DNA from: CALAMD01 sp035301345
Lineage (GTDB): Bacteria > Bacillota > Bacilli > Bacillales > Amphibacillaceae
DNA: 56,715 bases
Direction of reading: 5' to 3'
NCBI GenBank assembly: GCA_035301345.1
Contig: DATGUM010000038.1
Location: forward strand, 1-56,715
Positions 17,310 to 26,601 of the stretch are shown piece after piece. The notes under the pieces were generated by a model, which had not been told where the DNA came from, did no database searches, and saw nothing but the letters and a program-made list of their open reading frames with translations. Numbering within the stretch: position 1 is the stretch's first letter; each line of letters begins with the position of its first letter. The position numbers were made by a program, and so were the translations under genes.

Positions 17310-18053
17310 GTGTTAGAAAAGGTTGCAGGGGTCGTTATTCGCACGCAAGATTACCAGGAGACGAATAAAATCATTACGATATTTAGCAGTAAACTCGGAA
17401 AATTTTCTGCGCTCGCACGCGGAGCAAATAAGCCGAAAAGTCGTATGTCAGCTTTATCACAACCATTTATTCAAGGCGACTATTTAGTTTACGTTAATAA
17501 AGGGTTAAGTACGATTCAGCAAGGGGAAGTTATCCATTCATTCCGAAAAATTAGAGAGGACATCGTTAAAACAGCGTACGCCTCGTATGTCACTGAGCTA
17601 ACGAATAAATTATTAGATGATAAAACGCCTGATGTATTTATTTATGAACAGTTTCTTCAAACCCTTCAGTGGATTGAAACGAGCGATAGCTTTCATATTC
17701 CGATTTTAATGTATGAATTGAAACTATATGAAAAAGCTGGGTTTGCTCCAGTCGTTCATGCGTGCGTTAATTGTCAGCAATCATCTGATCATTATTCTTT
17801 TTCTATTAAAGAAGGTGGGCTTCTTTGCTTAACGTGTGTTTCATTAGATGAGCATGCTACTCCTCTCACAGAAACACTAGCAAAATTATTATACGTGTTT
17901 CAAAATGTCGGTTTAGAAAGAATTGGCAACATCTCAGTCTCAGAAGAAAACATGAAACTTTACCGAAGATTGTTTGATCAATATTATGATACGTATGGCC
18001 ATTATCAATTAAAAACACGTCGTTTTATTAAACAATTAGATGCATTTGAGTAG
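17310..18053 (+). CDS. recO: DNA repair protein RecO
   Basis: Recombination mediator that anneals single strands and loads RecA with RecR. 247 residues: N-terminal OB fold (about 1-80) and helical domain with the zinc site C152-x2-C155 and C173-x2-C176. The start is GTG 17310 after GGAGGAAGGAA; the ATG at 17305 is out of frame and stops after three codons. The small yqzL gene that precedes recO in B. subtilis is not present. It is the last gene before the T-box-controlled glyQS unit. Confidence 0.95.
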   Translation: MLEKVAGVVIRTQDYQETNKIITIFSSKLGKFSALARGANKPKSRMSALSQPFIQGDYLVYVNKGLSTIQQGEVIHSFRKIREDIVKTAYASYVTELTNKLLDDKTPDVFIYEQFLQTLQWIETSDSFHIPILMYELKLYEKAGFAPVVHACVNCQQSSDHYSFSIKEGGLLCLTCVSLDEHATPLTETLAKLLYVFQNVGLERIGNISVSEENMKLYRRLFDQYYDTYGHYQLKTRRFIKQLDAFE

Positions 18054-18064
18054 TGTGTACAACA

Positions 18065-18093
18065 TTGACACATATGCCTTTATGCTGTAAGTT
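18065..18093 (+). promoter_or_regulatory. Promoter of the glyQS T-box transcript
   Basis: Perfect TTGACA (18065-18070), a 17-base spacer and TAAGTT (18088-18093), shortly after the recO stop and just upstream of the T-box leader. Confidence 0.7.
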
Positions 18094-18104
18094 AAACGTA
18101 TCAA

Positions 18105-18300
18105 TTAATTGCGATGAGAGAAAAAAAGCTTATGATATTAAGAGCGAATTCAGGACAGTGAAAGCTGAATATAATTAAGCGAGGCATTCTTGAGCAACTA
18201 ACATGTTAAACAAAGTGGCTTTTTATGAGCAAGTAGGGTGGAACCGCGGATATATATCCGTCCCTATGTCTATACGGACATAGGGGCGGATTTTTTTATT
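18105..18300 (+). promoter_or_regulatory. Glycine T-box riboswitch with terminator
   Basis: tRNA-sensing leader. The distal stem I motifs AGCGA and GGACAGTG are near 18144-18162. The specifier region reads GA-GGC-A with the glycine codon GGC at 18183-18185. The T-box AGGGTGGAACCGCG is at 18235-18248. The terminator stem pairs TCCGTCCCTATGTC (18257-18270) with the GACATAGGGGCGGA arm ending at 18290, then seven Ts. Uncharged tRNA-Gly should stabilise the antiterminator and allow glyQS expression. The 5' boundary is approximate. Confidence 0.95.
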
Positions 18301-18323
18301 TTATTTTACGGAGGGTAAAACGG

Positions 18324-19211
18324 ATGAATATACAAGAAATGATTTTTACATTGCAACAATATTGGGCAAATAAAGGATGTACAATCATGCAGTCATACGA
18401 TGTCGAAAAAGGTGCAGGAACGATGTCGCCGATGACATTATTAAAAAGCTTAGGACCAGAACCGTGGAATGTTGCGTACGTTGAACCGTCACGACGTCCG
18501 GATGACGGAAGGTACGGCGAAAACCCAAATAGACTATATCAACATCATCAATTTCAAGTCATTATGAAGCCTTCACCTGATCATATTCAGCAATTATACT
18601 TAGATTCATTAGAAAAACTAGGCATTGATCCACTCGCACACGATATTCGATTCGTCGAGGATAACTGGGAAAACCCGACGTTAGGAGCAGCAGGACTTGG
18701 CTGGGAAGTATGGTTAGACGGGATGGAAATTACTCAATTTACATATTTCCAGCAAGTTGGTGGACTTGAGGCACATCCTGTATCTGTTGAGATTACTTAC
18801 GGGATTGAACGTCTCGCTTCATACATTCAAGACAAAGAGAATGTGTTTGATTTAGAGTGGTCACCGAACGTAACTGTTAGAGATATATTTTTACAGCCGG
18901 AATATGAACATTCTAAGTATGCATTTGAAGAAGCAAATACAGATGTTCTGTTAAATCTATTTGAATTATACGAACAAGAAGCGGTAGCAACGATGAAAAA
19001 AGGTCTCGTCTATCCAGCGTACGATTACGTTCTAAAGTGCTCACATACATTTAATTTACTAGATGCAAAAGGTGTTATTTCTGTGTCAGAAAGAACGGGA
19101 TATATTAGTAAAATTCGTCAATTAGCTCGCAATATAGCAAAAACATACGTAGAAGAAAGAGAAAAATTAGGCTTCCCAATGTTAGCAGATGGAGGAAATA
19201 GCGATGAGTAA
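18324..19211 (+). CDS. glyQ: Glycyl-tRNA synthetase alpha subunit
   Basis: Catalytic subunit of the alpha2beta2 glycyl-tRNA synthetase. 295 residues starting MNIQEMIFTLQQYWANKGC, with EPSRRPDDGRYGENPNRLYQ and VEITYGIERLA as class II motifs. ATG 18324 follows ACGGAGGG. It is controlled by the glycine T-box upstream and overlaps glyS by eight bases. The split type separates this organism from the Staphylococcaceae, which use a single-chain enzyme. Confidence 0.98.
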   Translation: MNIQEMIFTLQQYWANKGCTIMQSYDVEKGAGTMSPMTLLKSLGPEPWNVAYVEPSRRPDDGRYGENPNRLYQHHQFQVIMKPSPDHIQQLYLDSLEKLGIDPLAHDIRFVEDNWENPTLGAAGLGWEVWLDGMEITQFTYFQQVGGLEAHPVSVEITYGIERLASYIQDKENVFDLEWSPNVTVRDIFLQPEYEHSKYAFEEANTDVLLNLFELYEQEAVATMKKGLVYPAYDYVLKCSHTFNLLDAKGVISVSERTGYISKIRQLARNIAKTYVEEREKLGFPMLADGGNSDE

Positions 19212-21267
19212 TCACGTACTATTTGAAATCGGCGTAGAAGAATTACCTGCGCGATTTATTTCACAAACAGAACAACAGTTACAAGCGAAAACAGAAGACT
19301 GGCTAAAGTCGTTAAGGATTTCTTGTGAGAGCATACAAACGTTTTCAACACCTCGGAGACTAGCTGTATTATTAACAGACGTACAAGAAAAACAAGAAAC
19401 ACTCGTTGAAGAAGCACGTGGACCTGCACTGAAAATTGCCCAAAATGAAGACGGCGAATGGACGAAAGCAGCGATCGGGTTTTCAAAAGGACAAGGAAAG
19501 TCAACAGATGATATTTACACGAAAGAAGTAAAAGGCGTTCCGTATATTTTTATTGAAAAAACGATTGAAGGAAAGGCAACATCGGAATTACTCCCAACAT
19601 TTAAAGATGTGATTGAACATTTAACGTTCCCGCAAACGATGCGCTGGGGAGAACATTCTTTACGATTTTCACGACCAATTCGCTGGCTAGTCGCATTGCA
19701 TAATGATCAAGTGATTCCTTTTAGCATTTTAAATGTAAAAACAGGGAATAAAACGTTTGGTCATCGATTTTTAAGTCAGGAAACGACGATTAATGATGCA
19801 GCTGAATATGAGAAGGTATTAAAAGAAAATCACGTCATTGTTGATGCAAATGAGCGACAAACGATGATAAAAGAACAACTCGTACAATTACAAGCGAATA
19901 AAAATTGTACACTCGTCATTGATGACGATTTATTAAATGAAGTGACTCACCTCGTCGAATATCCGACAGTCTTTTTCGGTGATTTTGATGACTCATTTTT
20001 AAGTTTACCAGAGGAAGTATTAATTACATCAATGATTGAACATCAACGATATTTCCCAACTTACGATGAGCAAGGTGATTTATTACCTCATTTCGTCGGG
20101 GTGAGAAATGGTGATGATTATAAATTAGATAATGTCGTCAGAGGAAACGAGAAAGTGTTGCGCGCACGCTTAACGGATGCACAGTTCTTTTATGAAGAAG
20201 ATTTAAAACAGTCCATCCCGGCGTATCAAGAAACATTAGAACGAGTCGTTTTCCAGGAAAAGTTAGGAACTATGAAAGATAAAGTTGATCGAATTGTAGC
20301 GATTACGAATAAATTGTGTGATGCTTTAAACGTAACAGGTGAAGAAAAATCAGACGCATTACGTGTGGCTGAACTATGTAAATTTGATTTGACGACACAT
20401 ATGGTTAATGAATTTACTGAGCTACAAGGTGTTATTGGTGAAAAGTATGCGATTTATTTCGGTGAGAAAGAAAGTGTTGCTCAAGGGATTAAAGAACACT
20501 ACATGCCTTTACAAGCGACGAGTGAGTTGCCGTCAAGTTTAAGTGGTGCAATTGTTAGTATTGCAGATAAATTAGATACGATTATCGGCTTTATATCAGT
20601 TGGACTTACGCCGTCAGGTTCACAAGATCCATATGGATTACGCCGCCAAGCGTTCGGTATTTTACGTATTTTACGAGAAGAAAAATTACATTTAAAACTT
20701 GAAACGATGATAACAATTGTAAAGGATACGTATGAGACAGTAGATGCTATTAATGTGGATAACGTAACAGAATTCTTTAAATTACGTGCAAGTTATTTAC
20801 TTAAATCATTTCATATTGAACAAGACGTCATTGATGCGATTTTAGAAAATGATATTGGTCTATTATCTTATACGATTGAAAAAGCCCGTACACTTTCTGA
20901 GAAACGAAGTGATGATTCATTCCGTGCTAACCAAGAAGCTCTCTTGCGCGTATTAAATATTGCAAAATCAACATACGACGGGCAAATAAATAGCGATTTA
21001 TTTGAAACGTCATCTGAAAAAGCATTGTATGATCAACTAAAAGTTGTCAAGGTCGCTTATGAACAAGCAGTGAATGAAGAAAATGCAATAAAATCTTTAC
21101 AAACGATTAGTACACTCGGGCCGTACATTCATGAATTTTTTGAAAATAACATGGTCATGCATGAAGATGAACAGATTAAAAATAACCGTATCGCATTATT
21201 AAGTGATATTGGTCAACTTATTCGGGATTATGCAGATTTATCTAAAGTACAATGGAAACATCAATAA
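19204..21267 (+). CDS. glyS: Glycyl-tRNA synthetase beta subunit
   Basis: Beta subunit required for tRNA-Gly binding. 687 residues beginning MSNHVLFEIGVEELPARF, with FSTPRRLAVLL, KAAIGFSKGQG, FPQTMRWG and an HD-like segment near SIADKLDTIIGF, and a C-terminal helical anticodon-binding domain. GGAGGA at 19191-19196 lies in the end of glyQ and sets ATG 19204; an in-frame upstream ATG at 19189 precedes that site. Same transcript as glyQ. Confidence 0.98.
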   Translation: MSNHVLFEIGVEELPARFISQTEQQLQAKTEDWLKSLRISCESIQTFSTPRRLAVLLTDVQEKQETLVEEARGPALKIAQNEDGEWTKAAIGFSKGQGKSTDDIYTKEVKGVPYIFIEKTIEGKATSELLPTFKDVIEHLTFPQTMRWGEHSLRFSRPIRWLVALHNDQVIPFSILNVKTGNKTFGHRFLSQETTINDAAEYEKVLKENHVIVDANERQTMIKEQLVQLQANKNCTLVIDDDLLNEVTHLVEYPTVFFGDFDDSFLSLPEEVLITSMIEHQRYFPTYDEQGDLLPHFVGVRNGDDYKLDNVVRGNEKVLRARLTDAQFFYEEDLKQSIPAYQETLERVVFQEKLGTMKDKVDRIVAITNKLCDALNVTGEEKSDALRVAELCKFDLTTHMVNEFTELQGVIGEKYAIYFGEKESVAQGIKEHYMPLQATSELPSSLSGAIVSIADKLDTIIGFISVGLTPSGSQDPYGLRRQAFGILRILREEKLHLKLETMITIVKDTYETVDAINVDNVTEFFKLRASYLLKSFHIEQDVIDAILENDIGLLSYTIEKARTLSEKRSDDSFRANQEALLRVLNIAKSTYDGQINSDLFETSSEKALYDQLKVVKVAYEQAVNEENAIKSLQTISTLGPYIHEFFENNMVMHEDEQIKNNRIALLSDIGQLIRDYADLSKVQWKHQ

Positions 21268-21296
21268 TTCCATTATCTCGATAATTAGTGTATAAT
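21268..21296 (+). promoter_or_regulatory. Probable promoter of ccpN
   Basis: Perfect TATAAT at 21291-21296 with a weak -35 (TTCCAT, 21268-21273) at 17 bases. It starts right after the glyS stop. Confidence 0.55.
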
Positions 21297-21338
21297 TTGA
21301 ATGAGTAAAATGATACATTTGTATTAGGTGGTGAGAAT

Positions 21339-21968
21339 TTGGAGCTGACAGATCGCCAAGAAAAAATATTACAAATTGTAAAAGAGAATGGACCAATTAC
21401 TGGTGAAAATATTGCGGACCGTTTAGATTTAACACGTGCCACATTAAGACCGGACTTAGCTATTTTAACAATGTCAGGTTTTCTAGACGCACGACCACGC
21501 GTCGGATATTTTTATACAGGAAAAACAGGTTCAGAGTTATTAACAGAAAAAGTAAAAAAGATTACAGTAAAAGAGTATCAATCCCCACCAATTGTCGTAA
21601 GAGAAGACGTTAGTGTTTACGATGCGATTACGACAATATTTTTAGAAGATATCGGTACATTGTTCGTCGTTGATAATCATTCATGTCTCGTCGGTGTTTT
21701 ATCACGAAAAGATTTACTCCGTGCGAGTATCGGGAATAAGGAGTTAACGAAAGTTCCTGTACATATTATTATGACGCGCATGCCGAATATTTCTATGTGT
21801 CGCCCAGACGATTTACTATTAGATGCTGGGAAAATATTAATTAACAATCAAATCGATGGATTACCAGTCGTTAAACAATCGACTCACGGATTAGAAGTCG
21901 TCGGTCGAATTACGAAAACAACGACAACTAAAGCATTTATTGAATTAGTTTTAGATGAAAACTTGTAG
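21339..21968 (+). CDS. ccpN: Transcriptional repressor CcpN
   Basis: Repressor of gluconeogenic genes (gapB, pckA in B. subtilis), CcpA-independent. 209 residues: N-terminal helix-turn-helix (TDRQEKILQIVKENGPITGE ... LTRATLRPDLAIL, about 3-45) and two CBS domains (about 78-135 and 142-205). It starts with TTG 21339 after AGGTGGTGAG. It is directly followed by the PPDK regulator, the same pairing as yqzB-yqfL in B. subtilis, where YqfL modulates CcpN activity. Confidence 0.95.
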   Translation: MELTDRQEKILQIVKENGPITGENIADRLDLTRATLRPDLAILTMSGFLDARPRVGYFYTGKTGSELLTEKVKKITVKEYQSPPIVVREDVSVYDAITTIFLEDIGTLFVVDNHSCLVGVLSRKDLLRASIGNKELTKVPVHIIMTRMPNISMCRPDDLLLDAGKILINNQIDGLPVVKQSTHGLEVVGRITKTTTTKAFIELVLDENL

Positions 21969-21990
21969 TTGAAAGGAGATCATATAAGTT

Positions 21991-22797
21991 ATGAGCCAAC
22001 CAACACCTATTTATGTACTTTCGGATTCCGTTGGAGAAACAGCAGAATTAGTAACGCACGCAGGACTGAGCCAATTTCAAAATGGAAATTACCAAATTGA
22101 GCGCATTCCTTATGTTGATAATAAAGAAACAATTGATGAATCATTACAAATCATTAAAGAAAAACAAGGAATTATAACATTTACAATCGTTGATCCAGAA
22201 TTACGTCAATACGTAAACGAACAATCTAAAGAATTAGGTATTGAAGTAATCGATATTATGGGACCTGTTTTATCTTCAATGGAACGTGTGTTTAAAACAC
22301 CGCCACATCTCGAACCAGGTCTTGTTCGTCAACTGGATGAAGACTATTTCAAACGGATCGAAGCGATTGAATTTGCAGTTCGTTACGATGACGGACGCGA
22401 CCCGCGGGGTATTGCTCGTGCAGACGTCGTGTTAATCGGTGTATCACGTACGTCAAAAACGCCATTATCACAGTTTTTGGCACTGAAACGATTAAAAGTT
22501 GCTAACGTACCTATCGTTCCAGAAGTTGATCCGCCTGAAGAGCTTTTCCGTGTGGACCCTAAGAAATGTATTGGGCTTCGCATTACACCTGAGAAACTTT
22601 ACAGCATTAGAAAAGAACGCTTAAAGGCTCTCGGTTTAGGCGATCAAGCAACGTATGCAAGTATGAAACGAATTAATGAAGAACTTGACCACTTTAATAA
22701 AATTGTTAATAAAGTGAATTGCGATATTATTGACGTATCTAATAAAGCGGTTGAAGAAACAGCAAATGCAATTCTTGAACATTTAAAAAATAAGTAG
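21991..22797 (+). CDS. yqfL: Pyruvate,phosphate dikinase regulatory protein (YqfL)
   Basis: Bifunctional ADP-dependent kinase/Pi-dependent pyrophosphorylase family (DUF299). 268 residues with the P-loop-like GVSRTSKT (150-157), N-terminal YVLSDSVGETAELV and C-terminal EELDHFNKIVNKVNCDIIDVSNKAVEETA. AAAGGAGA is 11 bases before ATG 21991. It is linked to ccpN. Whether its target here is PPDK or CcpN cannot be told from this window. Confidence 0.94.
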   Translation: MSQPTPIYVLSDSVGETAELVTHAGLSQFQNGNYQIERIPYVDNKETIDESLQIIKEKQGIITFTIVDPELRQYVNEQSKELGIEVIDIMGPVLSSMERVFKTPPHLEPGLVRQLDEDYFKRIEAIEFAVRYDDGRDPRGIARADVVLIGVSRTSKTPLSQFLALKRLKVANVPIVPEVDPPEELFRVDPKKCIGLRITPEKLYSIRKERLKALGLGDQATYASMKRINEELDHFNKIVNKVNCDIIDVSNKAVEETANAILEHLKNK

Positions 22798-22802
22798 ATA
22801 GT

Positions 22803-22840
22803 AAAAAGTAGAAGACAGATTAATTGTCCTCTACTTTTTT
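22803..22840 (+). terminator. Terminator after yqfL
   Basis: 15-bp stem with one mismatch (AAAAAGTAGAAGACA, 22803-22817, with 22825-22839) and a T run. Confidence 0.8.
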
Positions 22841-22876
22841 ATGCCCTGTTCTTATACTGTTTCATAAGCTTTTTTC

Positions 22877-22905
22877 TAGCTTTATTAAGCAATTTCATCT
22901 ATAAT
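22877..22905 (+). promoter_or_regulatory. Possible promoter for dnaG-sigA
   Basis: TATAAT at 22900-22905; the -35 (TAGCTT) is poor. The rest of the gap to dnaG is AT-rich and shows nothing else I can name. Confidence 0.35.
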
Positions 22906-23047
22906 TGAATCTTGTGTAAAGCTACTCAAAAGTTAAAAAACATTATTTACTAACATTCAATCATAAATATTTAGTCATGTTTTAAACAACAAAAGTATTT
23001 TTAAAAATATGAAGGACTTTAACAAATTATGTAGAATGTTATTGGTG

Positions 23048-24853
23048 GTGAGGATCGTTAAACGAATACCTGAAGAAACAATTGATAATGTCCGTAGTCA
23101 GAACGATATTGTTGACATTGTTAGTGAGTATGTTCAACTAAAAAAACAAGGAAACAACTATTTTGGCTTATGTCCATTTCACAATGAAAAAACACCATCT
23201 TTTTCAGTTGCCGAAGACAAGCAAATCTTTCATTGTTTCGGTTGTAAAAAAGGTGGCAATGTCTTCACTTTTTTAATGGAAATTGAAGGATATTCATTTT
23301 TCGAGTCACTTAGTCACTTGGCTGAGAAGAGCGGTATTGTATTACCAAATATTCAACAAACCGAAGAAACCCAAGTGTCTCCAGATGAGAAAAGTGCACT
23401 CGCTGCATATGAATGGTTAACGAAACTTTACAATCATATCTTAAGATATTCAGAAGATGGTAAAGAAGCGTTAAACTATTTAACAGAACGTGGAATAAGC
23501 ACAGAAACTATTGATCAATTCCACATCGGGTTTTCACCAAATATTGACGGGTTTATTTTAGACTTTCTAGAGAAAAAAGGGTTCCATAAACAATTTTTAA
23601 TTAAACACGGAATATTAACATTAAACCAACAAGACGAGGCGATAGATCGTTTTCGTGGGCGTGTGATTTATCCAATTAAAAATCATTTAGGAAAAACAAT
23701 TGCGTTTTCTGCTCGTGCACTTCACGGGGATGAACCGAAATATTTAAATAGCTCAGAAAGTGATTTGTTTCAGAAGAGTAGATTGCTTTACAATTTTGAT
23801 TTAGCTAAACGAGATATACGAAAAAAACAAGAAGTCATTTTATTTGAAGGACAAATGGATGTTATATCTGCCTATCAGTCGGGTATTGAGAATGTAGTAG
23901 CGACTTTAGGAAGTTCATTGACAGAAAGTCAGGCAGCCCTTCTAAAGCGGTATGTTGACACAGTTATCATTTGTTATGATGATGACGAGGCAGGATTAAA
24001 TGCGAGTTATAAAGCAGCGCAACTCTTGCGAAAAGTTGGCTGTGAAATAAAAGTGTCACATTTGCATGATGGATTAGATCCTGACAGTTTTATAAAGTCC
24101 TACGGGGCAGAGGCATTTCGCGATCAAATGATTGATAAAAGTGATACGTTCATCAATTTTTATAGACGTTTTATGAAAAAACAGTATGAGATAACGAATG
24201 AATCTGAACGTCTTGAGTATATTCGTACGATATTAAAAGAAATTGCTCACTTAAATAGTGCGATGGAGCGAGAACATTACTTACAAGAGTTAAGTACAGA
24301 ATATCACATATCAGTCGATACGCTTTTAGAAGAAATGCATTCATTTATGCCGGAAATAAAGCAAGAAAGAAAAGAATTATCTAACGTTTCATATGACGCG
24401 CAACCCCGGTCATATAAAAGAAAAAAACAACTACTGCCTCGCTTTCATAATGCGGAGCGCAAGCTTATCGCTCACATGCTACAAGATAAAGTTATTTCTG
24501 ATCGCGTACAAGAAGAAATTAGCATCGGATTTAATATCGATGAACACAAAATTATCGCTACTCATCTTTATGCATTTTATGAGATGAATGACGCAGCGAA
24601 TGTGAGTCAATTTATTGAAGAATTAACAGATGAGTCGATTAAGCAATTAGTGATTGAAATTGCAGTGAATGAAGCCCATTCATCTATTTCAGAGCGAGAG
24701 TTAGAAGATTATATCACTTTAATCTCACGTCAGCAAAATGAACAAACAGAAGTTGAATCACTGCGCATGAAGCAAAAGATGGCTGAACAACAAAACGATC
24801 ATTTAAAAGCTGCTGAAATCGCAATGGAAATCTTAAAGTTACAAAGAGAATAA
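23048..24853 (+). CDS. dnaG: DNA primase DnaG
   Basis: Makes RNA primers for replication. About 601 residues: CHC2 zinc finger (CPFHNEKTPSF ... HCFGCKKGG), TOPRIM core with LFEGQMDVISA and YDDDEAG, and a C-terminal DnaB-interaction domain. The start is uncertain. The conserved sequence begins at RIPEETIDNV, and TTG 23042, GTG 23045 and GTG 23048 all sit in the stretch GGTGGTGAGG that looks like a ribosome binding site. An ATG at 23009 adds 13 unrelated residues and has no Shine-Dalgarno. It forms the macromolecular-synthesis unit with sigA. Confidence 0.94.
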   Translation: MRIVKRIPEETIDNVRSQNDIVDIVSEYVQLKKQGNNYFGLCPFHNEKTPSFSVAEDKQIFHCFGCKKGGNVFTFLMEIEGYSFFESLSHLAEKSGIVLPNIQQTEETQVSPDEKSALAAYEWLTKLYNHILRYSEDGKEALNYLTERGISTETIDQFHIGFSPNIDGFILDFLEKKGFHKQFLIKHGILTLNQQDEAIDRFRGRVIYPIKNHLGKTIAFSARALHGDEPKYLNSSESDLFQKSRLLYNFDLAKRDIRKKQEVILFEGQMDVISAYQSGIENVVATLGSSLTESQAALLKRYVDTVIICYDDDEAGLNASYKAAQLLRKVGCEIKVSHLHDGLDPDSFIKSYGAEAFRDQMIDKSDTFINFYRRFMKKQYEITNESERLEYIRTILKEIAHLNSAMEREHYLQELSTEYHISVDTLLEEMHSFMPEIKQERKELSNVSYDAQPRSYKRKKQLLPRFHNAERKLIAHMLQDKVISDRVQEEISIGFNIDEHKIIATHLYAFYEMNDAANVSQFIEELTDESIKQLVIEIAVNEAHSSISERELEDYITLISRQQNEQTEVESLRMKQKMAEQQNDHLKAAEIAMEILKLQRE

Positions 24854-24894
24854 ACGAATAATTATTTGATTGATTCCTGGAGGGAGGGGCACTC

Positions 24895-26013
24895 ATGACG
24901 AAGAAAAAAGAAACAGAAGTCGTTGATGAAAATAATTTAACATTAGAACAAGTGAAAGAAAAGCTTGTAGAGCAAGGGAAGAAGCAAGGGGAACTTGCTT
25001 TTGAAGAAATTGCTGAAAATCTATCAAGCTTTATGATTGAGTCTGATGAAATGGATGAATTTTATGAGTACCTAGAAGAACAAGGTGTTGAAATAGTCGG
25101 TGAAACAGTTGAAGACGAAGAAGAAGAGAAAGATAAAGAAGAAGCTTTAACAATTGACCGAGATTTAAGTGTTCCTTTAGGTATTAAAATAAATGACCCG
25201 GTTAGAATGTACTTAAAAGAAATCGGTCGTGTTGATTTATTAACAGCAGAAGAAGAAGTTGAATTAGCGAAACGTATTTTAGAAGGTGATGAAATAGCAT
25301 CACAAGCACTAGCTGAGGCTAACTTAAGACTTGTTGTTAGTATTGCTAAACGATATGTCGGTCGAGGGATGCTCTTTTTAGATTTAATTCAAGAAGGGAA
25401 CATGGGGCTTATTAAAGCAGTAGAAAAATTCGACCATACGAAAGGATTTAAATTCAGTACGTATGCGACGTGGTGGATTCGTCAAGCGATCACACGTGCC
25501 ATTGCTGACCAAGCACGTACCATTCGTATCCCTGTTCATATGGTTGAAACGATTAACAAACTCATCCGTATTCAGCGTCAATTGCTACAAGATTTAGGTC
25601 GAGACCCAACACCAGAAGAAATTGGTGAAGAAATGGAGCTTACACCTGATAAAGTAAGAGATATTTTAAAAATTGCTCAGGAGCCTGTTTCATTAGAGAC
25701 ACCAATTGGTGAAGAAGATGATTCGCACTTAGGTGACTTTATTGAAGATCAAGAAGCTGTATCGCCATCAGATCATGCAGCGTATAAACTTTTAAAAGAA
25801 CAATTAGAAGATGTGCTTGATACGTTAACAGATCGTGAAGAAAATGTTTTACGTCTGCGCTTCGGCTTAGACGATGGACGAACGAGAACGCTAGAAGAAG
25901 TTGGGAAAGTGTTCGGAGTTACACGTGAACGTATTCGTCAAATTGAGGCAAAAGCACTCAGAAAGCTAAGACACCCAAGTCGAAGTAAGCAATTAAAAGA
26001 TTTTCTAGACTAA
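24895..26013 (+). CDS. sigA: RNA polymerase primary sigma factor SigA
   Basis: Housekeeping sigma-70 factor, 372 residues. Acidic region 1.1, region 1.2 PVRMYLKEIGRVDLLTAEEE, region 2 with DLIQEGNMGLIKAVEKFD and FKFSTYATWWIRQAI, region 3, and region 4.2 with EEVGKVFGVTRERIRQIEAK. A strong GGAGGGAGG precedes ATG 24895. It is co-directional with dnaG 41 bases upstream. Confidence 0.98.
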   Translation: MTKKKETEVVDENNLTLEQVKEKLVEQGKKQGELAFEEIAENLSSFMIESDEMDEFYEYLEEQGVEIVGETVEDEEEEKDKEEALTIDRDLSVPLGIKINDPVRMYLKEIGRVDLLTAEEEVELAKRILEGDEIASQALAEANLRLVVSIAKRYVGRGMLFLDLIQEGNMGLIKAVEKFDHTKGFKFSTYATWWIRQAITRAIADQARTIRIPVHMVETINKLIRIQRQLLQDLGRDPTPEEIGEEMELTPDKVRDILKIAQEPVSLETPIGEEDDSHLGDFIEDQEAVSPSDHAAYKLLKEQLEDVLDTLTDREENVLRLRFGLDDGRTRTLEEVGKVFGVTRERIRQIEAKALRKLRHPSRSKQLKDFLD

Positions 26014-26050
26014 AAAACATAACTTAAAATGAAATTAAAGAGATATGTTT

Positions 26051-26078
26051 GTGACAAAAAATAAAATAAATGTATAAT
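26051..26078 (+). promoter_or_regulatory. Promoter of cccA
   Basis: GTGACA (26051-26056), a 16-base spacer and perfect TATAAT (26073-26078); about 100 bases of leader follow. Confidence 0.65.
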
Positions 26079-26176
26079 GCATGGTGAAATCCTTTAAACA
26101 TATTTGATTTTCGAGTATTATAAAGATATGATTTGAATTGAATACTGTTTAAGGGAATACATAAGGAGGAAGAAGT

Positions 26177-26533
26177 ATGAGTAAAAACCCGGTTCTCCCC
26201 TATGCAATAATTGCTATCGTAGGGATATTTTTAGTAATTATAATATCATATTTCGGGGTTAATCAGCGTGAAGCAATTTTAAATCCGGATGAAGAAGGAG
26301 CAACGACTGAAGCGGCGGATGTAGATGATATTTATCAATCAAACTGTGCTGCATGTCACGGGGCTGAGTTATCAGGAGGAAGTGCACCTGATTTAACAGA
26401 AGTTAATAGCTCTCTATCAGAGGATGAAATTAAAGATATTATTATCGAAGGTACAGATGGCGGGATGCCAGGTGGACTTGTTGATAATGAACAAGCGGCT
26501 GAGCTCGCAGAATGGCTATCCGAGATGGAATAA
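26177..26533 (+). CDS. cccA: Membrane-anchored cytochrome c-550
   Basis: Small c-type cytochrome of the respiratory chain. 118 residues: an N-terminal membrane anchor (about 7-27, no lipobox), a short acidic linker, and one heme domain with C57-A-A-C60-H61 and the axial methionine M97 in GGMPGG. AAGGAGGAAG precedes ATG 26177. It sits after sigA as in B. subtilis and needs the CcdA/CcdC system encoded at 51.5-52.8 kb for heme attachment. Confidence 0.96.
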   Translation: MSKNPVLPYAIIAIVGIFLVIIISYFGVNQREAILNPDEEGATTEAADVDDIYQSNCAACHGAELSGGSAPDLTEVNSSLSEDEIKDIIIEGTDGGMPGGLVDNEQAAELAEWLSEME

Positions 26534-26549
26534 ATGAATAGTAAAATAT

Positions 26550-26585
26550 AAAAGCTTTCTGCCTAGTGTCAGAAAGCTTTTATTC
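26550..26585 (+). terminator. Terminator after cccA
   Basis: Perfect 12-bp stem (AAAAGCTTTCTG, 26550-26561 with 26570-26581). Confidence 0.85.
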
Positions 26586-26601
26586 ATTAGAGGGGATAAA
26601 A

